Below, one piece after another: positions 19,652 to 27,905 of a stretch of DNA of 64,000 bases; position 1 is the stretch's first letter, and each line of letters opens with the position of its first letter. This DNA is from Psychrosphaera saromensis (lineage in GTDB: Bacteria > Pseudomonadota > Gammaproteobacteria > Enterobacterales > Alteromonadaceae). The translations under genes were made by a program, and so were the position numbers. The DNA lies in the NCBI RefSeq assembly GCF_002954545.1, contig NZ_MSCH01000003.1:1576824-1640823 (forward strand), written 5' to 3'. Under the pieces are notes generated by a model. That model worked only from the letters and a program-made list of their open reading frames with translations. It was not told where the DNA came from and ran no database searches.

Positions 19652-20953
19652 TCAATAATCTATAGAAAGTTTATGCTTCTCTATTTTTCTATATAAGGTT
19701 CTAGTACTCACACCCAACAACTCAGCGAGTTCGTCCAATGTATAAGCTTGAGTATTTAGCATTTTATATAAATAGTCAGCTTCAACTTGCTCCAGTGTTT
19801 TAGCTTTTGAACCTGACACTTCCTCATTAAGTGGATTAAATAAAATGTGCTCAGGTAAGTCTTCTACGGTTATTTCATCTTCATCGGCTAGTAACGCAGC
19901 TTGCTCCACTAAGTTCTTCAACTCTCTAATATTACCCGGATAGGTATACTGCTTGAGTACGTTTAACGCCTCAAGACTAAAGCGTTTTTGTTGTGACTGT
20001 GAATGATTTAAAAAGTATTGAGTTAATAATGCGATATCGCCTTTACGCTCAGATAATGATGGTAAAAATATTGGAAACCCTGCTATTCGATAATAAAGAT
20101 CTTGGCGAAATTCACCTTTGTTAACCAGCTCCAATAAATTCTTATGACTGGCTGAGAGAAAACGGAAGTTCGAGGTTTTTTGCTTTAAACCGCCAACCGT
20201 TCTGTAAGTCCTTGTCTCCAGTAACCTAAGCAACTTTACTTGCATATTTAATGGCACATCGCCAATTTCATCAAAAAATACAGTTCCGCCGTTGGCGAGC
20301 TCTATCAAGCCTTGCTTGCTGTGAGTTGCACCTGTGAACGACCCTTTTTCATGGCCAAACAATTCAGACTCAAACAAAGACTCTGTTAGTCCAGTACATT
20401 CAATAACTACAAACGGTTCATCTTTACGGGGGCTAACATCGTGTAATGCCTTAGCCACTAACTCTTTACCTGTGCCAGTTTGTCCTTGTAACAACACGGC
20501 TATTTCTGACTTTCCTGCCCGGTTAATTTTTTTTAATAGTGCTAAAAATGGTTCACTTTCGCCCACCATTTTATCTTTTTGTGATTGTGCTGAGGCAAAT
20601 TTTAGGTCTTCTAAAATCTCTAAAAAACCAATAGTGATGCCATCTTCATCTTTAATTGGTTTCATCACAATGTCACAAATATCTTTACCATTTTCCATCT
20701 GATGAATGTGCACAACACTGGCCGAGCGGCCAGATTGAATACATGACTGGATAGGGCAGCTTTCACCATTTTGATCACACGGAACTGCGCTTTTATGAGA
20801 GACCGAATGACAACGACTAACACCAATATCGACCTTGGTAGAGTAAACGTCCTGGTACGGTTGGTTGACGGCTTGAATAACATAATCAGGAGAAATAAAA
20901 ATAGCCGGTTTATCTATAGAATTAATCATAGATTGGATAATAGAAATGTTCAT
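19652..20953 (-). CDS. Sigma-54-dependent activator with cysteine-rich PAS domain
   Basis: This is a NtrC-family enhancer-binding protein of 433 aa from the ATG at 20953 (AGCGAGG site before it); frames from 20998 or 21037 are longer but have no ribosome site. An N-terminal PAS domain carries a cluster CHSVSHKSAVPCDQ...SCPIQSC. The AAA+ domain has GQTGTGKE, GSFTGA (the sigma-54 contact loop, here with Ser in place of Ala) and GTVFFDEIGD. A Fis-type helix-turn-helix ends the protein. There is no receiver domain, so it senses a signal directly, probably a redox or oxygen cue. It is divergent from cydABX and most likely controls it. Confidence 0.88.
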   Translation of the reverse strand: MNISIIQSMINSIDKPAIFISPDYVIQAVNQPYQDVYSTKVDIGVSRCHSVSHKSAVPCDQNGESCPIQSCIQSGRSASVVHIHQMENGKDICDIVMKPIKDEDGITIGFLEILEDLKFASAQSQKDKMVGESEPFLALLKKINRAGKSEIAVLLQGQTGTGKELVAKALHDVSPRKDEPFVVIECTGLTESLFESELFGHEKGSFTGATHSKQGLIELANGGTVFFDEIGDVPLNMQVKLLRLLETRTYRTVGGLKQKTSNFRFLSASHKNLLELVNKGEFRQDLYYRIAGFPIFLPSLSERKGDIALLTQYFLNHSQSQQKRFSLEALNVLKQYTYPGNIRELKNLVEQAALLADEDEITVEDLPEHILFNPLNEEVSGSKAKTLEQVEADYLYKMLNTQAYTLDELAELLGVSTRTLYRKIEKHKLSIDY

Positions 20954-21246
20954 AAGCCTCGCTGTCAATAACGACAATGTGTTTGCCAAATATGGCATTA
21001 AGTTAACCGTGTTTCCAATACTTTTATGCGAGTGCACCGTAACTGGGTTTTAAAAAGGGCTTAGCTTAAAAAAGATACCTTGGTGCAAAAAAGACAAAAA
21101 TAGCATTTGAGAAGTACTTTCATAAGAAAAGTAAAAAATGGCACGAGCGAACCTATTTATCAAAAATACATTGTTAAAACTTTAGGTATTGAGCGTTTAC
21201 AGCCAGATAAAGACAAGTATTAAGAAACTCTATTTTACATGAGTTT

Positions 21247-21282
21247 TGTCATTAATGTCATGAGTTGTGTCATATATGGCAT
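21247..21282. promoter_or_regulatory. Cluster of TGTCAT repeats, candidate activator sites
   Basis: TGTCAT occurs at 21247, 21256 and 21268, and TGGCAT at 21277. The cluster sits about 85-115 bp upstream of the -24/-12-like element, the usual place for enhancer sites of sigma-54 activators. The remaining 300 bp toward the regulator gene show nothing I can name. Confidence 0.45.
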
Positions 21283-21330
21283 TTGGGGTTGCTGTTTTTA
21301 TTGAAAATAGTGCTGTAGCACCCTAATAGC

Positions 21331-21344
21331 TTGATCTATATCAA
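21331..21344. promoter_or_regulatory. FNR/Anr box upstream of cydA
   Basis: TTGATCTATATCAA is a perfect match to the FNR/Anr consensus TTGAT-N4-ATCAA. It is centred about 193 bp before the cydA start. A CATAGT hexamer at 21367-21372 would be a -10 for a class II FNR promoter with transcription starting near 21379. Confidence 0.85.
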
Positions 21345-21363
21345 AAAAGCCAGCTCATTTTAT

Positions 21364-21380
21364 TGGCATAGTAACTGCTA
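21364..21380 (+). promoter_or_regulatory. Candidate sigma-54 (-24/-12) promoter of cydABX
   Basis: TTGGCATAGTAACTGCTA has GG (21365-21366) and GC (21377-21378) exactly 12 bp apart, as in the sigma-54 consensus TGGCAC-N5-TTGC. Two positions deviate from consensus. Transcription would start near 21390, giving a leader of about 140 nt. The divergent sigma-54 activator supports it. Confidence 0.55.
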
Positions 21381-21530
21381 TGTTAGCGCTGTTAGTTATT
21401 GTTCATTTGTTATTAATCAGCGTCTCAACAATCTAACATTATATTTTTACAGCCTAATTGATTTACTGTTGTTTTAAATTAAACAAAAGTTATTGGGCTA
21501 TTACTTAACGTACAAAAAAGGATAAGTAAA

Positions 21531-23123
21531 ATGAGCGAAACCTTAGTTGAACTATCACGACTACAGTTTGCCCTCACCGCCATGTTTCACTTTATATTTA
21601 TACCTCTTACGCTTGGACTAAGTTTTCTATTAGCAATAATGGAATCTGTCTATGTGATGACGGGAAAAGAAATTTATAAAGAGATGACAAAATTTTGGGG
21701 TAAGTTATTCGGGATTAACTTTGCTATTGGTGTAGCAACCGGACTTACAATGGAATTCCAATTTGGTATGAATTGGTCTTATTATTCCCATTACGTTGGT
21801 GACATTTTTGGGGCTCCACTGGCTATAGAAGGCTTGATGGCATTTTTTCTTGAGTCCACCTTTGTTGGTTTGTTCTTTTTTGGTTGGGATAAAATGTCCA
21901 AAGGTAAACATTTAGCCGCGACTTGGTTAGTTGCCATTGCATCTAATTTGTCAGCTTTGTGGATACTTATTGCAAACGGTTGGATGCAACATCCTGTAGG
22001 TGCAGAATTTAATATTGAATCTATGCGAATGGAAATGACTAGCTTTAGTGAGCTACTTTTCAATCCTGTTGCTCAAGTTAAATTTGTTCATACTGTTTCT
22101 GCTGGTTACGTAACAGGGGCAATGTTTGTTTTAGCTATCTCGAGTTACTACCTATTGAAGGGCAGAGAAACGGCATTTGCTCGTCGCTCATTCGCTATTG
22201 CAGCTAGCTTTGGTTTAGCCGCTTCAATCTCCGTTATTATTCTAGGTGACGAAAGTGGCTATGAATTAGGAGACGTACAAAAAGTAAAATTGGCGGCCGT
22301 TGAAGCTGAATATGAGACTCAAGAAGCGCCAGCTGACTTTACCTTATTTGGTATTCCAAATGATGAAACCGAAGAGGTTGATTACGCCGTACGCCTTCCA
22401 TGGTTAATGGGTATTATTGCAACTCGTTCTCTTGATGAGGAAGTAACGGGTTTAAAAGAACATAAAATTGCTCATAGAGAACGTATTATTTCAGGTATTG
22501 AAGCGCATAAAGTTATAGGCGCTGTACGTGATGGTACTGCAACTGAGCAAGAGCTTGCACAGTTTAATGCTCATAAAAAAGATATGGGATACGGACTGTT
22601 ATTAGAGCCTTTTACTGACGATATAACCAATCCATCTCCTGAAGCGATAGAAAAAGCGGTTGATTATTCAATTCCAAAAGTGGCCCCATTATTCTGGAGT
22701 TTCAGAATTATGGTTGTTGCAGGCTTTTTGATGTTATTCATATTTGCTGCTGCATTTTACTATTCTACCAAGCATCAAATCACGCAACCTCGATGGTTAC
22801 TTAAAGCTGCGTTTTGGGGATTACCATTACCTTGGATTGCCTGTGAAGCCGGTTGGTTTGTTGCTGAGTATGGTCGTCAGCCTTGGTCGATAGCTGAAAT
22901 ATTACCAGTGCATACGTCAGTATCTAACTTATCTGAAGCGCAAGTTTTGTCTACCATAATTGCCTACTCAGCTTTTTATACTGTGATGTTTATTGCTGCA
23001 TTTTACTTAATGCAAAAATTTGCTAAAAAAGGACCAACTTTGGTTGCTCAAGAGCAAGCAGAGATGAAAAGACAAGACGAATTACTTGCTCAACTAGATT
23101 CAAAGGAGCACAACAATGATTGA
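21531..23123 (+). CDS. cydA: Cytochrome bd ubiquinol oxidase subunit I
   Basis: CydA holds the three haems of cytochrome bd and oxidises ubiquinol while reducing oxygen at high affinity. The 530-aa protein has haem ligand His20, His187 (KFVHTVSAG) and the conserved glutamates at 100 and 108. The Q-loop between helices is of the long type, as in E. coli (522 aa), and the GRQPW motif is present. An AAAAGGA site precedes the ATG. It is the first gene of cydABX-cydDC and overlaps cydB by 8 bp. Confidence 0.97.
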   Translation: MSETLVELSRLQFALTAMFHFIFIPLTLGLSFLLAIMESVYVMTGKEIYKEMTKFWGKLFGINFAIGVATGLTMEFQFGMNWSYYSHYVGDIFGAPLAIEGLMAFFLESTFVGLFFFGWDKMSKGKHLAATWLVAIASNLSALWILIANGWMQHPVGAEFNIESMRMEMTSFSELLFNPVAQVKFVHTVSAGYVTGAMFVLAISSYYLLKGRETAFARRSFAIAASFGLAASISVIILGDESGYELGDVQKVKLAAVEAEYETQEAPADFTLFGIPNDETEEVDYAVRLPWLMGIIATRSLDEEVTGLKEHKIAHRERIISGIEAHKVIGAVRDGTATEQELAQFNAHKKDMGYGLLLEPFTDDITNPSPEAIEKAVDYSIPKVAPLFWSFRIMVVAGFLMLFIFAAAFYYSTKHQITQPRWLLKAAFWGLPLPWIACEAGWFVAEYGRQPWSIAEILPVHTSVSNLSEAQVLSTIIAYSAFYTVMFIAAFYLMQKFAKKGPTLVAQEQAEMKRQDELLAQLDSKEHNND

Positions 23124-24252
23124 TTATGAAGCTTTGAGAGTTATTTGGTGGGTGCTGATTGGTGTTTTACTGATAGGTTTTGCAGTCACCGATGGTTTTG
23201 ATTTAGGTGTGGGGGCTTTGCTGACGTTAGTTGGTAAAACAGACCAGGACCGTCGTATAATGATCAACACTATTGGGCCTCACTGGGATGGTAACCAAGT
23301 TTGGTTTATCACCGCAGGTGGAGCGATATTTGCGGCCTGGCCATTAATTTATGCGGCTGCATTTTCAGGGTTTTATGTGGCGCTGGCCATAACGCTTATT
23401 GCGTTATGGATGAGACCGCTTGGTTTTGACTATAGAAGTAAGTTGTCTAATCCAACGTGGCGTAAAAGCTGGGATTGGGCATTATTTGCTGGTGGAATAA
23501 TCCCTGCGCTTATCTTTGGTGTGGCATTTGGTAACTTGTTATTAGGTGTACCGTTCCAATATGACGACATGTTAAGACCAACGTATACGGGTACTTTCTT
23601 TGATTTGCTAACTCCGTTTGCATTGATCACAGGGTTGGTATCAGTGGCCATGTTATTAAATCATGGTGCAACTTGGTTACAATTAAAAACCGACGGTAAA
23701 TTACATACTCGTGCACGTAATGTGTCGGTTGTATTATCTGCAGTAACGGCGGTTTTATTCACATTAGCAGGCGTGTATTTAGCCTTTGGTGTTGATGGTT
23801 ACGTGATCACGTCTGACATCAATACGCTAGCAACAAGTAATCCAATGAACAAAGAAGTCTCGGTTCAAGCGGGGGCTTGGTTACAAAATTACAGCAAGTA
23901 TCCTTGGATGGTTATTGCGCCTGTGTTGGGGATTGTGGCTGCACTTTCGTGTTCATACTTTTCAAAAATAAACCGAGGTGGCTTAGCATTTGTCTCTAGT
24001 GCACTGTCTATTACAGGCATTATCTTAACAGCTGGGTTCTCTATGTTCCCATTCTTGATGCCTAGTAGCACTATGCCAGAAGCTAGTTTGACTGTATGGG
24101 ATGCAACGTCTAGCTTATTAACGTTACAAACTATGTTTATTGCTGCTTGTATATTTGTGCCTATTATCTTGTGTTACACCGCATATGGTTATTACGTTAT
24201 GCGTGGACGTATCAAACAAGCTGATTTAAACAAAGCTCATACAATTTATTAA
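23116..24252 (+). CDS. cydB: Cytochrome bd ubiquinol oxidase subunit II
   Basis: CydB is the haem-free partner of CydA. The 378-aa protein has about nine membrane helices and the family N-terminus with [10 protein letters not shown] and the [11 protein letters not shown] block. It starts inside the end of cydA with an AAGGAG site 7 nt before the ATG, so the two are translationally coupled. cydX follows 10 bp after the stop. Confidence 0.97.
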   Translation: MIDYEALRVIWWVLIGVLLIGFAVTDGFDLGVGALLTLVGKTDQDRRIMINTIGPHWDGNQVWFITAGGAIFAAWPLIYAAAFSGFYVALAITLIALWMRPLGFDYRSKLSNPTWRKSWDWALFAGGIIPALIFGVAFGNLLLGVPFQYDDMLRPTYTGTFFDLLTPFALITGLVSVAMLLNHGATWLQLKTDGKLHTRARNVSVVLSAVTAVLFTLAGVYLAFGVDGYVITSDINTLATSNPMNKEVSVQAGAWLQNYSKYPWMVIAPVLGIVAALSCSYFSKINRGGLAFVSSALSITGIILTAGFSMFPFLMPSSTMPEASLTVWDATSSLLTLQTMFIAACIFVPIILCYTAYGYYVMRGRIKQADLNKAHTIY

Positions 24253-24262
24253 GGAATTAATT

Positions 24263-24388
24263 ATGTGGTATTTTACTTGGTTATTAGGTGTTTTACTTGC
24301 CTGTTCATTCGGCATAATTAATGCCTTGTGGTTAGAATCAACCGAAGATATGGACCGTATCGACGACATGGAAAACCTAGATAAATAA
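24263..24388 (+). CDS. cydX: Cytochrome bd small subunit CydX
   Basis: This 41-aa gene encodes MWYFTWLLGVLLACSFGIIN, then ALWLE and an acidic tail. The single membrane helix and the MWYFxWxLG start are the hallmarks of CydX/CbdX, which stabilises the haems of CydAB. An AAGGA site lies 7 nt before the ATG, and cydD begins 2 bp after the stop. The acidic tail (STEDMDRIDDMENLDK) is typical of this small family. Confidence 0.95.
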   Translation: MWYFTWLLGVLLACSFGIINALWLESTEDMDRIDDMENLDK

Positions 24389-24390
24389 AA

Positions 24391-26013
24391 ATGACAACAA
24401 ATGCACAGCACTGGTTAAAGGAACTTACAACGCAATATCGTATTCAGTTGAGTATGTTATTAGCACTTAGAACATTAATGTTCGTTAGCCAGGCGTTGTG
24501 CTTTTGGTTTTTCTCCAACATTATGGGGATATTCATTACTCAAGGTTCTACCTTAGTGAATGAACTTATCCCCTTATTTATTCCCTTATTTATTGCTTCC
24601 ACATTCGCTTGGGTAGTGATTAAGTATTACCTTAACGTTCGTGTTGCCAAGTTACAGCAACAAGTAGAAACCGACATACAAAACCGAGTTGAGCAAACGC
24701 TTAATTCTCAGCAAAACGCGCTTTGTCGGCAGTATTCTAGTTATTTCTGGCAGCATGTTTGGATATCTCACATACCTGCAATTAGTCAGTTTTTGACTCA
24801 ATATCAATTACAAAAAATGCTATCAGGTCTTATTCCTGTTTTTGTCATTATTGCTATTATTCCCATTAATTATTTTGTCGCGTTAATCCTATTGATCACA
24901 CTACCGATTGTTCCCTTATTTATGATCTTAGTGGGTAAAGGGGCGGCAAAATTACATCAACAACATTTTATTGCGTTAGAGCGTTTAGGTGGTTTGTTTG
25001 TAGACAGACTAAAAGCGTTAACCTTATTAACCAGCTTTAATCAGCACGACACCGAAACCGCCAGATTAGATGAAGCCAGTAAACTGGTGAACGACAGAAC
25101 CATGCGCGTGGTTGGTGTGGCTTTTTTATCGACTTCAGTACTCGACTTCTTCTCGACCGTTGCCATGGCATTAATTGCGGTGTTTATTGGCTTTTCTATT
25201 TTAGGGGAAATTAGTTTAGGGCCAGAACTGCCATTTACCTATGGTTTGTATCTTTTACTGGTCGCGCCTTTATTGTTTTCTGAGTTGAAAAACCTAGGTA
25301 GTTTCTATCATCAAAAAGCATTGGCTGAATCTGCAGCGGAAGCTATTTACCCTGTTGTTAAACAAGAAAACACAAACAACCAAGCATTTGCTAACAAAAC
25401 GGGTAGTCAAAACACATCTTGGCAAAACCTACACTGGCAAAACTTTCATATTGAAACACCATCACTAAAAGCTGAGAACCTCAGTTTACAACAAGGTGAA
25501 CATGTATTTTTACAAGGGCCGTCAGGCTCAGGCAAAACCATTTTGTTAGAAGCGCTAATGGGACTAAGGAAGTCGAGTCACCAGCTCACAGGTAAATGTG
25601 TCTTGTTAAGTCAAAGCGCGGTAATAACCACAGCCAGTGTCAGAAGTAATTTAATGTTAGACCGTGTGCTGCCAGATAAAACATTGCTGGATATGTTAAA
25701 TAAAGTAGAGCTTACACCTTGGTTACATAGCTTACCTAATGGACTTGATACCTTGATGGGCGAACATCCTCCATTATCAGGCGGTGAGGCACAAAGATTA
25801 GCGCTAGCGCGTATATTATTACAACAAGCAGACATTGTGTTGTTAGATGAACCAACCGCGCATTTAACTAATGAGCAACATATCTTATTAGCCGAGCTCA
25901 TTAATCGCTTATGCCTTAGCCAAACGGTTATTTGGGCGTCCCATAAGACTTTACCCGATAACTGGTTTTCTCAGCAGTGGATAATTGAACAGGGGGAAAT
26001 TTTATGCAAATAA
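24391..26013 (+). CDS. cydD: Thiol reductant ABC exporter subunit CydD
   Basis: CydD forms with CydC the inner-membrane exporter of glutathione and cysteine that is needed to assemble cytochrome bd. The 540-aa protein has six membrane helices (about residues 20-320), then an ATPase domain with GPSGSGKT, LSGGEAQRLALARILL and VLLDEPTAHL. It starts 2 bp after cydX and overlaps cydC by 10 bp. The link to cydABX in one transcript is expected for the pathway. Confidence 0.95.
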   Translation: MTTNAQHWLKELTTQYRIQLSMLLALRTLMFVSQALCFWFFSNIMGIFITQGSTLVNELIPLFIPLFIASTFAWVVIKYYLNVRVAKLQQQVETDIQNRVEQTLNSQQNALCRQYSSYFWQHVWISHIPAISQFLTQYQLQKMLSGLIPVFVIIAIIPINYFVALILLITLPIVPLFMILVGKGAAKLHQQHFIALERLGGLFVDRLKALTLLTSFNQHDTETARLDEASKLVNDRTMRVVGVAFLSTSVLDFFSTVAMALIAVFIGFSILGEISLGPELPFTYGLYLLLVAPLLFSELKNLGSFYHQKALAESAAEAIYPVVKQENTNNQAFANKTGSQNTSWQNLHWQNFHIETPSLKAENLSLQQGEHVFLQGPSGSGKTILLEALMGLRKSSHQLTGKCVLLSQSAVITTASVRSNLMLDRVLPDKTLLDMLNKVELTPWLHSLPNGLDTLMGEHPPLSGGEAQRLALARILLQQADIVLLDEPTAHLTNEQHILLAELINRLCLSQTVIWASHKTLPDNWFSQQWIIEQGEILCK

Positions 26014-27518
26014 AATCCCCCTGGTTAGCCCTGTTTTTGGCTATTGTTCATGCGTTTTCTGGCTTAACCATTTTACTTTTTTCATCTTGGTTTATTGCGG
26101 CTTGTGCGGTTGCTGGAACGGGATTTAATTATATGCTTCCGGCTGTGTTGATAAGAGCGTTGGCGTTAATTCGGATTTCCAGCGGGTATGCTCAAATGTG
26201 GGTTGGTCATAGCCATTTATTAAATTTGTTAGCAAAATTAAGATTAAACCTATTCTCAAAGCTGAAAAATCAACTCACTTTTACCACAGGTATTGAGTCT
26301 GACAAGTTAACCTTTCAAACAGAAGCAATAGCCTCTATTTGGGTTGGTTGGGTATCACAAAATGCCAGTGCCTGGTTGGCAATGGCTGTATTAACCATAT
26401 TCACTGTATTGCAACTACCTGTATTTAGCTTTGCTTGGATAAGCTTTGTGTTAGTTTGTGCCGTGATTTACTTATACCTGATTGTTATCGGTATAAAGGC
26501 GGCCAAACGCAGTTTAGCCATTAGACAAGAATTGGAATGTGACATTGAACATTACGTTAATGCAGCGCCAATTTGGCATATGTATCAAGACATTGAACAT
26601 CCAAAAGCGGGTGAATATTTTAAAATGAATCGCCAGCATCAAAACAGCCAAGATAACGCCAGTTTATGGTTATTGATCTTATGTTTTGTTTCGGTGGTTT
26701 ATTTGTTTTCAGTGATACAAGTGTCCCAAGTATTTTCGCCAGTAATATTAGTTTTACCTATGGCAATCATGGCAGCCCCCGATTGGTTTGGCCGAATATT
26801 TGCGACACAAACTCGCCTTATGGATTACATAACCAGTGTTAAAAACATAAAAGATATTAGTGGTGTTAAACCACTCACTCGTCAAACATGTAAAATTTCA
26901 ACAATTAAAGTGAGTGACTTTGCAGCACAAGGCGCGAAACATAAGCCGGTTTCATTCTTGTTAGAGCCTCATTCTTTATTGTTGTTACAGGGCGGTTCAG
27001 GTGTTGGTAAGTCTCGGTTGTTACAAGCCATTAGTGGTTTGATTTCTTACACAGGTAAGCGTCAAATTAACGGGGTTGAGCTTGAAGGCGTGCTGGACGA
27101 TTGTATTTACATAGAGCAAAGCCCGTATTGTCTATCAGCTACGTTAAGAGACAATATTAAGTTGGCAAATGCTAGTGTAACCGACGACAGAATAAATCAG
27201 GTTCTGAGCCAATTAAACTTGTCTCAACTAGAACTCAAAGGCTCTACAGCGGATAAACCAAATAAGTTAGACCAATGGATTGGTGAAAAAGGCCGCAAGC
27301 TCTCTGGTGGAGAATTAAAACGTATTGGCCTTGCGAGAGCTATGGTGTCAAACGCATCAATGATTTTATTGGATGAACCTTTTGAAGGATTAGACCAAGC
27401 TAATATTACCCATGTGGTAAATATTATAAATACACTGTCTCAAACCAAAGGCGTCATTGTCGCGTCACACATTATTCCACAACAGTTACAAAGCACATCT
27501 TCACTTCAATTATCATAA
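26004..27518 (+). CDS. cydC: Thiol reductant ABC exporter subunit CydC
   Basis: This is the partner half of the CydDC exporter, 504 aa, somewhat shorter than E. coli CydC (573 aa). It has an N-terminal transmembrane domain and a C-terminal ATPase domain with GGSGVGKS, LSGGELKRIGLARAM and ILLDEPFEGLD. It starts inside the end of cydD with a GGGGGAA ribosome site. No clear terminator follows within the 20 bp before the convergent DUF2986 gene. Confidence 0.94.
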   Translation: MQIKSPWLALFLAIVHAFSGLTILLFSSWFIAACAVAGTGFNYMLPAVLIRALALIRISSGYAQMWVGHSHLLNLLAKLRLNLFSKLKNQLTFTTGIESDKLTFQTEAIASIWVGWVSQNASAWLAMAVLTIFTVLQLPVFSFAWISFVLVCAVIYLYLIVIGIKAAKRSLAIRQELECDIEHYVNAAPIWHMYQDIEHPKAGEYFKMNRQHQNSQDNASLWLLILCFVSVVYLFSVIQVSQVFSPVILVLPMAIMAAPDWFGRIFATQTRLMDYITSVKNIKDISGVKPLTRQTCKISTIKVSDFAAQGAKHKPVSFLLEPHSLLLLQGGSGVGKSRLLQAISGLISYTGKRQINGVELEGVLDDCIYIEQSPYCLSATLRDNIKLANASVTDDRINQVLSQLNLSQLELKGSTADKPNKLDQWIGEKGRKLSGGELKRIGLARAMVSNASMILLDEPFEGLDQANITHVVNIINTLSQTKGVIVASHIIPQQLQSTSSLQLS

Positions 27519-27538
27519 ATAGAAGTAAATAAGCTGGA

Positions 27539-27700
27539 TTAACTCTCTTGAGTCTCAGCTTGAGATGACTGTTCTTGTTGCTCTAATAAAGCTCGGTCTG
27601 CTTTAGAAACATATTTAGGTTTGTTACTTTTATGTAACTTTTGTTTGGCCTTTTTCAATTTACTTTGAAAAGCATCGTTTATCTTCTTTTTTCTGTTCAT
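27539..27700 (-). CDS. DUF2986 family small basic protein
   Basis: This 53-aa protein begins MNRKKKINDAFQSKLKKAKQ and has a KPKYVSKADRALLE block followed by a Gln/Glu-rich end. This is the pattern of DUF2986, a family of short proteins known from Vibrio, Shewanella and relatives. The function is unknown. An AAGG stretch lies about 10 nt before the ATG. The gene is convergent with cydC. The 200 bp from here to the amidase gene hold no other frame that I can support. Confidence 0.8.
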   Translation of the reverse strand: MNRKKKINDAFQSKLKKAKQKLHKSNKPKYVSKADRALLEQQEQSSQAETQES

Positions 27701-27905
27701 GCTGTTATCGCCTTATCTAACGTTAATCAATCTATTTTACAGTTAAAATTGAATAACTGTAATGCTCAATTGTTATTTTTATAAAACAAATATTGATTGC
27801 CAGAGGGGGCTAGCTTTATTCGTTGTAGTCATGGCACAATCATTACTAATACCAACTCTTTATATGGATTGGTATAACATAGTTTGTGCAATTTTTAATT
27901 AAATA

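Noticed and set aside
21276-21294. TGGCATTTGGGGTTGC as a sigma-54 promoter
   Set aside because: GG and GC are separated by 11 bases instead of 10. The element at 21364-21380 has the correct spacing.
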